A DNA stretch of 64,000 bases, taken from the NCBI GenBank assembly GCA_031422315.1, contig JANOQN010000003.1:27644-91643 (forward strand). Direction: 5' to 3'. A program made the position numbers and the translations under genes. Below are positions 57,862-64,000 of the stretch, piece after piece (position 1 is the stretch's first letter; every line of letters starts with the position of its first letter). The DNA is from JANNYA01 sp031422315. GTDB taxonomy: Bacteria > Pseudomonadota > Gammaproteobacteria > Xanthomonadales > SZUA-5. The notes beneath the pieces were generated by a model. It worked only from the letters and a program-made list of their open reading frames with translations, searched no databases and had not been told where the DNA came from.

Positions 57862-59319
57862 TTATTGTTGTGTGAGTTGGGCTGGGTTGATGGTTTTTGA
57901 CTTAGTGCGGGTATTACTATTTAGATGCCAAACTTGGCTCAGCGCTCGGCGCACGTTGATTGCGGCAATGCAGACATCGCGATTGCCTTCAATAGCGGCG
58001 AGCGAGCGCTCCAGATATTCGCGCTCGGCGGTACTGGCATCGAGCCGACTATCAATGCCTGCGTTAAACCTTGCCTGCGCCATCTTTTGCAAGTTGTCGC
58101 TATCGGCAAGGGCGTCATTTAAGCGCATCGCGCCAGTACTACTTTGCTTTGCACTTGCAATGGCGAAGTCAGTTTCTTCGGCGGCTAACAGCAGCGTTTG
58201 CCTATACGCTGCCGCTTGTTCACCCGCTTTCGCCGTGGCCGAATCAGCACTGGCTTGAATGCGACCACCGGCAAATATCTTTTGCAAAATCGATACACCA
58301 AAGCCATGTTCAAAGCTCTTGGTAAGCGCAGTAAAAATATCACTATTTTCCTGGCGATTGGTACCAGAAGAACCTGTCAAGCTGATGCTCGGCAAGCGAT
58401 CTAGCTGCGCGGCATCAGCCTCATTTAATGCGGCGCGTAAACGCCAGAGCGCAGCATTGACATCAGGGCGAGCCGATAAGCTGGCTAGCGGCAGCGCAAA
58501 ATCGTTTGCCAGCGCACAGGTTTTCGGGGCCGAAGTGTTTTGCAAAAGTGCTAGCGTTTGCTCGCGTGGGCTATCGCTTAAAGCCCGCAAGCGCAGCGTT
58601 TGCGCTTCTAACTCCAGCGCATCATTTTCCGCGACGCTGCGCCGAGCCAGCGCTTCAGCACGCACGCGCAACCACTCAGATTTGCTACGAATTCCGCTAT
58701 CGGCGAGCGCTTTCTCTAACGTTTCAATACGGCTCAACACGCCTAACAGTTGCGCATTTATCGCCAAACGCTCAGTCGCAGCATAGTGCCGCACGAGCGT
58801 CTGCTGAAGCTCGGCAGCAACCGCTTGCTGCGCGGCCAGCACGTCTGCCTGACTGGCCTGCATTTCGCTAGACGCTGCTGAAAGCCGTTTACGGCCGGCA
58901 CCGAACAGATCAAGCTCCCAGCGAAATTCAAGGCTGCCCTGGCGGCGCTGACTGCGCACTGGCAAATCAGCTTCGTCCGTTGCGGGCGTTTGCACGCTGC
59001 GCTGACTGATGTCATTTGCGCCGAGATTTGCAGTCAACTCCGGCAGTAAGCTGCCAAGCGCCGAGCGGTTCAACGCGCGCGCTGCTTGTAAGCGCGATTG
59101 TGCTATCGCAACCGTCGCACTGCGCTGCACTGCGGCGTCAATCCAAGCCTGCACGGTAGATTCAAACGCAATATCATCTAGCGGCTGGGATACCGTGCTG
59201 CTAGCTTCAGCTGTTTGCAGCGGAACCGTTTCAGGGCTCGCCTGTAGTACTCGCTTTTCAATATTCGTGCAGGCGCTCAAGGCTATCGTTGCCAGTAGTA
59301 CGCTAGCTAACTTAAACAT
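57862..59319 (-). CDS. Outer membrane factor lipoprotein (NodT family)
   Basis: A 485-residue TolC-like outer membrane factor with a lipobox (MFKLASVLLATIALSAC), the NodT-type anchor. Two long helical repeats with VAIAQSRLQAARALNRSALG and NEADAAQLDRLPSISLTGSS mark the two outer membrane efflux domains, and YRQTLLLAAEETDFAIAS, GIDSRLDASTAEREYLERS belongs to the second helical hairpin. It forms the exit duct for the RND pump encoded immediately upstream; the two genes overlap by eight bases. The ATG at 59319 is preferred because it yields the lipobox; a start at 59394 would lie inside the pump gene without such a signal. Confidence 0.93.
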   Translation of the reverse strand: MFKLASVLLATIALSACTNIEKRVLQASPETVPLQTAEASSTVSQPLDDIAFESTVQAWIDAAVQRSATVAIAQSRLQAARALNRSALGSLLPELTANLGANDISQRSVQTPATDEADLPVRSQRRQGSLEFRWELDLFGAGRKRLSAASSEMQASQADVLAAQQAVAAELQQTLVRHYAATERLAINAQLLGVLSRIETLEKALADSGIRSKSEWLRVRAEALARRSVAENDALELEAQTLRLRALSDSPREQTLALLQNTSAPKTCALANDFALPLASLSARPDVNAALWRLRAALNEADAAQLDRLPSISLTGSSGTNRQENSDIFTALTKSFEHGFGVSILQKIFAGGRIQASADSATAKAGEQAAAYRQTLLLAAEETDFAIASAKQSSTGAMRLNDALADSDNLQKMAQARFNAGIDSRLDASTAEREYLERSLAAIEGNRDVCIAAINVRRALSQVWHLNSNTRTKSKTINPAQLTQQ

Positions 59320-62300
59320 GGCTAGCACTCCTGATCGCATCATCCTGTTTTGCTGTGCGTCGCGATGCGCCCAGCCAGTGCTCAAAATCATCAACCACGG
59401 TGTAAATCCACGGCACCAGCAGCAGGCTCAGCACGGTAGATGCCAGCAATCCGCCAATAACTACCACCGCCATCGGCGCACGAAAGCCATCATCAGATCC
59501 GATCCCCAGCGCCGCAGGCAGCATGCCGCCAATCATGGCAAGCGTGGTCATGACGATTGGCCGGGCACGCTCGCGCCCGGCCTTAACAATAGCGTCAATG
59601 CGACTACTGCCCGCTTTGCGCGCTTCGACAATAAAATCGACCAGCAAAATCGAGTTCTTCGCGACGATGCCAAACAGCATCAAAATGCCGATCATGGTCG
59701 ACAAATTTAAGGAATGCCCGGTCAGCAGCAGCGCCAGCGCCGCACCGCCGAGCGACATCGGCAGTGCCGCCATAATTGTCAAAGGCTGTAGCCAATCTTG
59801 AAAAAGCAGCACTAAAACGGCATACACCAATAGCAACCCCAAGCCCATTGCCAGCCCAAAACCTATAAACATTTCGTCCATGTACGCGCTTTCGCCGTAG
59901 TTGGCGGTGCGAATACTGGCGGGCTTATTTTTAAATGCAGGCAGCAAGCGCAGCGCCGCTTCGGCTTCACCAATCGTTGCACCGCTTAAATTCGCAGTGA
60001 TCGCCAAAGATCGCTTGCGATCAAGCCGATCAATGCGTGATGGCGTACTGGAATTACTCAAGCTGGCAAGGCTGGAAAGTGGCACCACGCCGCTAGCGGT
60101 GGCAATTGGCAAATCAGCAATGCGCGCCAAATCAAGCCGCTGACCACCGGCTAAGCGCAGCCTTATCGGCACCAGCTCACCTTGCAGCGGAATGCGGGTC
60201 AGCAGCGCATCTAACTCACTCAGCGTTGCTAGGCTTAAGCTATTACTCAGCTCATCCGCGCTAACGCCTAAACGCGCCATTTCATCGCGATTAGGCCTTA
60301 CATCAACCACCGGCTGTAAATTGCCGCGCGTGTGCTCAACATCGCGAAAAATAGCCAGCGCTGAAGCCTCTGCGCTCAGCGCTTCGATAAATTGATCCAG
60401 CGCTACGCCGTCGACGCTTTCAAAGTCTAGGCGAAACTCTTTGCCATCATCGGTCACCAATAAATTGGAGCGAACGTCCAGCAGCTCTGTGGCGGCCATG
60501 CGAATTAGTTCTACCGTTTTTTCGCGATCATTTTCGCGTTCATTGGCGGCTCGCAAAACAATCCTTACCGATCCGCCGCTGGCACCTACACTGCTGGCAA
60601 ACACGTGCTCAATATCAGGAATTTTGATCAGCAGCGCGCGCAGCTGCTCGGATACCGCCACCACGCGATGCAGCTCACTGCCCGGTGGCAGCTGATAGTC
60701 CACGGTGATCGCATTGCCACGCGTTTTTGGCAAAAACCCGGTTGGAATCATCGCAAGCAGCGCTATAGACAGCACAAACACGGCGGCGTTTAAGCCAGCA
60801 GTACGCCAAGGGTTTTTTATGAGTGACGCCAACAATGCCTCATAGCGCAGCTGCAATTTTCCAGGTGCGTGAACCGCATGCGGTTTAGCAACTAACCAGT
60901 GCGCGCACATCAGCGGCGTTACTAATCGAGCAACCACTAATGATGACAAAACCGCAGCGGTGGTGGTCAAACCAAACTCAACGAAGTACTTACCCACCAC
61001 GCCCTTTATAAAACTAACGGGCAGAAACACCGCCACGATCACCATGGTAATCGCTAGAATTGCCAGGCCAATTTCATCGGCTCCCAGCAGCGCAGCTTGA
61101 TAGGGCGATTGGCCAGATTGTATGCGTCGCTCAATGTTCTCAACTTCGACAATCGCATCGTCGACCAAAATACCAACCACCAAAATCAGCGCGAGCAGGC
61201 TAATTTGATCCAAGTAAAAGCCCATCCAGTACATCGCAGCAAAAGTGGGCAGTAACGATAGTGGAATCGCAAGTGCAGCAACCGCCGTGGCGCGCCAATC
61301 GCGCAAAAATAGAAACACCACTAAGATGGTTAGCGCAGTGCCTTCCAGCAGCGTGTCGCGCGCGCCGCGAAATGAATCGCGGGTGGTTTGTGCACCGTCA
61401 TAATAAAGCTCGAAATCAATACCTGAGCTTTGTGCGCTAAATTCTGCTAGCGCCGCTGCAACCCCATCAGCCATGCTGATTTCACTGCCGCCTCGAGTTT
61501 TGTAAATCTCCATCGCTAGCGCGGGCTCACCATCCAGCAGCGCAAAGCTACTGGCCTGACTTGCGCCATCAATCACTTGCGCTATCGAATCAAGCCGCAC
61601 GCGCTGGCCGGTTTGCCTGCCGGTCAGCGCAATTTGACGCGCTGCCAGCGCCTGCACGTTTTCGCTGGCGGAAAGCACCCGCAATGCCACGCTGGATTCA
61701 CCGCGCCGCACCGTGCCTGCGGGCAAATTTTGCTCACCGGCACGCAGTTGACGCAACACTTCCTGCACGCTCAATCCCAGCGCACTGAGCTTTTCGGGAA
61801 TCAGCTCAACCCGCATTTCTCGGGTAGCGCCGCCCTGCAAGCGCACCTGCTGCACGCCATTTACGCCAAGCAATATCGGCTTAAGCTGATCGTCAATCAG
61901 CTTTTGCAGCGCTACAGGACTCATACTTGGCGCGCGAATCACATAGGCCAAGAGCGCGCCGCCAGAAGCATCGACGCGCGTCACCAGCGGCTCACCGACT
62001 GACTGCGGCAGCTCAGGCCGAACTCTTGCGACTGCTTCACGGACGTCAGAAACGCTGCGATCCAAATCCGCTTCAAGTGCGAACTCAGCGGTCACATCCA
62101 CAACGCCGTCGCTAATACTGGTGGTTAAATGACGAATTCCAACCAGCGGGCTGAGCGCATTCTCCAGCTTAAGCGCGACATTTTGCTCAAGCTCCTGCGG
62201 CTGTGCACCGGGCAGCGCCACTGACACGCTAACGATCGGGAATTCAATTTTAGGAAGGCCGGTAATTGGCAACCGAAAGTAGCTATAAACGCCCATCAAA

Positions 62301-62371
62301 CTGAGCATAACGAACAGTAAAATTACCGGTGTTGGATTGCGGATAGACCAGCTAGAAATAGCAAATTTCAT
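59312..62371 (-). CDS. RND efflux pump inner membrane subunit (HAE1/AcrB-type)
   Basis: A 1019-residue RND transporter, with the full duplicated layout: helix 1 (NPTPVILLFVMLSLMGVYSY), a large periplasmic porter loop, a bundle of helices, and a second periplasmic loop and bundle. The proton-relay aspartate pair is in LILVVGILVDDAIVEVENI, and GVVPLSSLA and FGIVAKNSILLVDFIVEA are further family motifs. Its start overlaps the adaptor gene by four bases (ATGA), and its stop overlaps the outer membrane factor. Together they make a tripartite pump driven by the proton gradient. Substrate range (drugs, solvents or metabolites) cannot be told; aspartates DD fit the HAE1 (organic compounds) rather than metal type. 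Confidence 0.95.
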   Translation of the reverse strand: MKFAISSWSIRNPTPVILLFVMLSLMGVYSYFRLPITGLPKIEFPIVSVSVALPGAQPQELEQNVALKLENALSPLVGIRHLTTSISDGVVDVTAEFALEADLDRSVSDVREAVARVRPELPQSVGEPLVTRVDASGGALLAYVIRAPSMSPVALQKLIDDQLKPILLGVNGVQQVRLQGGATREMRVELIPEKLSALGLSVQEVLRQLRAGEQNLPAGTVRRGESSVALRVLSASENVQALAARQIALTGRQTGQRVRLDSIAQVIDGASQASSFALLDGEPALAMEIYKTRGGSEISMADGVAAALAEFSAQSSGIDFELYYDGAQTTRDSFRGARDTLLEGTALTILVVFLFLRDWRATAVAALAIPLSLLPTFAAMYWMGFYLDQISLLALILVVGILVDDAIVEVENIERRIQSGQSPYQAALLGADEIGLAILAITMVIVAVFLPVSFIKGVVGKYFVEFGLTTTAAVLSSLVVARLVTPLMCAHWLVAKPHAVHAPGKLQLRYEALLASLIKNPWRTAGLNAAVFVLSIALLAMIPTGFLPKTRGNAITVDYQLPPGSELHRVVAVSEQLRALLIKIPDIEHVFASSVGASGGSVRIVLRAANERENDREKTVELIRMAATELLDVRSNLLVTDDGKEFRLDFESVDGVALDQFIEALSAEASALAIFRDVEHTRGNLQPVVDVRPNRDEMARLGVSADELSNSLSLATLSELDALLTRIPLQGELVPIRLRLAGGQRLDLARIADLPIATASGVVPLSSLASLSNSSTPSRIDRLDRKRSLAITANLSGATIGEAEAALRLLPAFKNKPASIRTANYGESAYMDEMFIGFGLAMGLGLLLVYAVLVLLFQDWLQPLTIMAALPMSLGGAALALLLTGHSLNLSTMIGILMLFGIVAKNSILLVDFIVEARKAGSSRIDAIVKAGRERARPIVMTTLAMIGGMLPAALGIGSDDGFRAPMAVVVIGGLLASTVLSLLLVPWIYTVVDDFEHWLGASRRTAKQDDAIRSASHV

Positions 62372-63633
62372 GGGCTTTTTTCCTGCATGTTCGCGGGCAA
62401 CGTCAGATCAACTAAGACCGGCTTCGCGTCGACAGGCCGGATCAATGCACCCGGGCTCAACAGCGTAGCGGCGCTTGCCACAACCGTTTCCCCTGCGCTC
62501 AATCCGCTCAGCACAATGAGCTGATCGCTGGTTCCGTTCGCGCTTAATTTGAGCGCACGGCGCTGCACTCTGGAATTCTTACCCACCACATAAACCCAAG
62601 GCTCGGGATCAAAAAGCACCGCCGATGGCGGCAGACTGATGCTGCTTTGCGGCGTTAGCACCAAATTCGCGGTCGCGCTTGCGCCAATCGGCAGCTGATC
62701 GGCGTCAACCAGAGCAAAACGCACCGGGCCACGGCGATCACTGCCGCGCACGCTGAGCGCGCGCACCCGCAAATGCGCGCGAAACGGCTGGGTCAGCTGC
62801 GCAATTTCCACGCTCGCCTCCGCGCCTTCTGGCAATCGCGCCAACTGATTAAGATCAAGATCGGCTTCAAACTCACGCGCGCCATCCGGCATCAGCATAA
62901 ACAGCGGTGCATCGCTCATGGATGCAATACTGCCAACCTCAGCTTGGCGATCGCTTAGCGTGCCTGTTACCGGTGCACGAATTTTTAAGCGCGCGCTCCG
63001 CTGCACGGTCAGCGCCAAAGCCGCCTGTGCGATACGCTGCTGCGCGAGCGCCGCATTGACGTTCGCCGCCGCCAGCGCCAGCTGATCGCGACCCTGCTGC
63101 GCGGCGTTTCGCCGCGCCTCCACATCCTGCGTACTTACCGCACCCTGGCTCAGTACCGATTCGAATCGCTGCTGATCTGCCAATGCTAGCGTTAGCGCAC
63201 TTTGCGCCTGCGCCTGTTGTGCGCGTGCTTGTAGGAGCGCGGCATTGCTGCTCAAACCCTGCTGCTGCGCCTGCGCAAATTCGGCGTCCATCGTCGCGGA
63301 ATCTAGCTCAACTAGCACCGCATCTTTTTCGACCCGCTGACCCTGATCGGCTAACACCCGAACAATCCTCAGGCCATCCATCTGCGTGCTGATGCGAATT
63401 TGCTCACGCGCGACAATCTGCCCGCTCAACGTCAAGCTTTCTGAGTGCGTGCTAAGGCTCACCGTTAGTACCGAAACTCTCAAGCCAGCCTGCTGGGGCG
63501 CTGGGGCTTTTGAATCACCGCATGCGGTCAGTACAACAGCAAAAAGCATACTCAGCGCGATTGTTTTTAACTTAGCGCGCGCCGGGCGGCTAGTTGATGA
63601 TTTTGAAGCAGAGGCAAAGTGCAGCGCGGACAT
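62368..63633 (-). CDS. RND efflux periplasmic adaptor (membrane fusion protein, lipoprotein)
   Basis: A 421-residue adaptor. The N-terminus has a basic start, a hydrophobic stretch and the lipobox LTAC, so it is anchored in the inner membrane by lipid. Barrel-sandwich elements appear as GQIVAREQIRISTQMDGL and KIRAPVTGTLSDRQAEVGS, flanking a glutamine- and alanine-rich helical hairpin (about 110-215). A beta-barrel domain (REFEADLDLNQLARLPEGAE) and a membrane-proximal part complete the chain. It is the first gene of the six-gene series adaptor-pump-channel-lipoprotein-regulator-kinase. The start ATG is at 63633; the promoter must lie in 63634-64000. Confidence 0.93.
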   Translation of the reverse strand: MSALHFASASKSSTSRPARAKLKTIALSMLFAVVLTACGDSKAPAPQQAGLRVSVLTVSLSTHSESLTLSGQIVAREQIRISTQMDGLRIVRVLADQGQRVEKDAVLVELDSATMDAEFAQAQQQGLSSNAALLQARAQQAQAQSALTLALADQQRFESVLSQGAVSTQDVEARRNAAQQGRDQLALAAANVNAALAQQRIAQAALALTVQRSARLKIRAPVTGTLSDRQAEVGSIASMSDAPLFMLMPDGAREFEADLDLNQLARLPEGAEASVEIAQLTQPFRAHLRVRALSVRGSDRRGPVRFALVDADQLPIGASATANLVLTPQSSISLPPSAVLFDPEPWVYVVGKNSRVQRRALKLSANGTSDQLIVLSGLSAGETVVASAATLLSPGALIRPVDAKPVLVDLTLPANMQEKSP

Positions 63634-63767
63634 TCAGAGCTTCCAATAATTGATGGATAGCACTGTAAATAGCGAATGTCGCCCGCAAATCTCGCGTTTG
63701 TCAGGGATTAGTTGTGCAAGCAAACTTCCGCAAGCGTTGAAGTCGGTTTTAGCCCCTCTCCCTTGAT

Positions 63768-63878
63768 GGGGTTGGGGAGAGGGTGAAATCCAGGCCTTGA
63801 AGTCGGGTTTAGCCCAATATCGATAGATGTTGGACAATCACGGTATTTGCGTGCTGAGCGCACCCTCTCCCCAACCCC
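63768..63878. repeat. Intergenic repeat upstream of the efflux operon
   Basis: A perfect 18-bp inverted pair, GGGGTTGGGGAGAGGGTG at 63768-63785 and its complement at 63861-63878, is 75 bp apart. A direct repeat of about 19 bp (TTGAAGTCGGTTTTAGCCC at 63737-63755 and a one-base variant at 63797-63815) overlaps it, and CTCTTGA/TCAAGAG at about 63883-63897 is a small palindrome. This fills most of the 63634-64000 region; no gene is recognised there. Confidence 0.7.
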
Positions 63879-64000
63879 TTATCTCTTGAATCAAGAGTAG
63901 ATTGGATGTCGAGAGCCGGCGTGCTCGACCGAACAGCCCTAGAACGAAACATTCGTGGGAGAGCATGCTCAACACGCCGGTATCTCGTCAACGCTCGAAC

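Noticed and set aside
57862..59394. Longer start of the outer membrane factor at 59394
   Set aside because: It adds 25 residues inside the pump gene and hides the lipobox that the 59319 start gives.

Overview
The window reads as a chromosomal segment of a Gram-negative proteobacterium of moderate GC (about 50-55% by eye). It carries ubiquinone biosynthesis (Coq7), TolC-type outer membrane proteins, RND efflux, many lipoproteins and a complete assimilatory sulfate-reduction set. Several traits point to Gammaproteobacteria near Xanthomonadales/Lysobacterales: a short (253 aa) NAD kinase, a CysNC fusion, an X6-type ECF sigma factor beside a TPR Ser/Thr kinase, and a secreted beta-propeller/Calx-beta protein ending in the NGFE tail often seen in that order. 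This placement is inference. No rRNA, tRNA, CRISPR, insertion sequence or prophage was seen.

Layout. 1-3098 holds housekeeping genes: tolC 3' end, obgE, acpP with a clear terminator, fabF. 3442-10077 holds large envelope genes: an exported DUF4127-like protein, a Fic remnant, a secreted protein with a C-terminal sorting-like tail, and an ADOP/MacB-type permease. 10409-12832 is a compact three-gene unit, radical SAM enzyme + heme-oxygenase-like diiron protein + degenerate LpxL-like protein, which is the best candidate for an undescribed pathway. 12861-18947 holds nadK, coq7, an ECF sigma factor convergent with a Ser/Thr kinase, and hypothetical genes. 19095-23700 encodes two large exported proteins (beta-propeller/Calx-beta and pectinacetylesterase-like). 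23751-28267 is an accessory patch of small membrane proteins, lipoproteins, a truncated gene duplicate, crcB, and three copies of a long-spaced inverted repeat, each in a divergent promoter region.

28494-40063 is the sulfur island: cysB-like regulator divergent from cysG, an AbrB/PIN toxin-antitoxin pair, then TSUP permease-cysD-cysNC divergent from cysJ-cysI-cysH. Together these take sulfate via APS and PAPS to sulfite and sulfide, with CysG supplying siroheme for CysI. Palindromes fitting a LysR T-N11-A box lie in both divergent intergenic regions.

40077-53093 holds an NTF2-like lipoprotein, Mrp/ApbC, a GAF protein, a second Ser/Thr kinase followed by a GT4 glycosyltransferase, a saccharopine-dehydrogenase-like protein with a separate DUF4166 protein, fabI, a MltD-like transglycosylase, an RHH/MazF toxin-antitoxin pair and dbpA. 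53692-63633 holds an outer-membrane barrel gene, a cluster of REP-like hairpins, and a co-directional six-gene unit: periplasmic adaptor, RND pump, outer membrane factor, lipoprotein, response regulator, histidine kinase. Palindromic intergenic repeats of several families are scattered through the window (6.1, 10.1, 22.0, 42.5, 54.6 and 63.8 kb).
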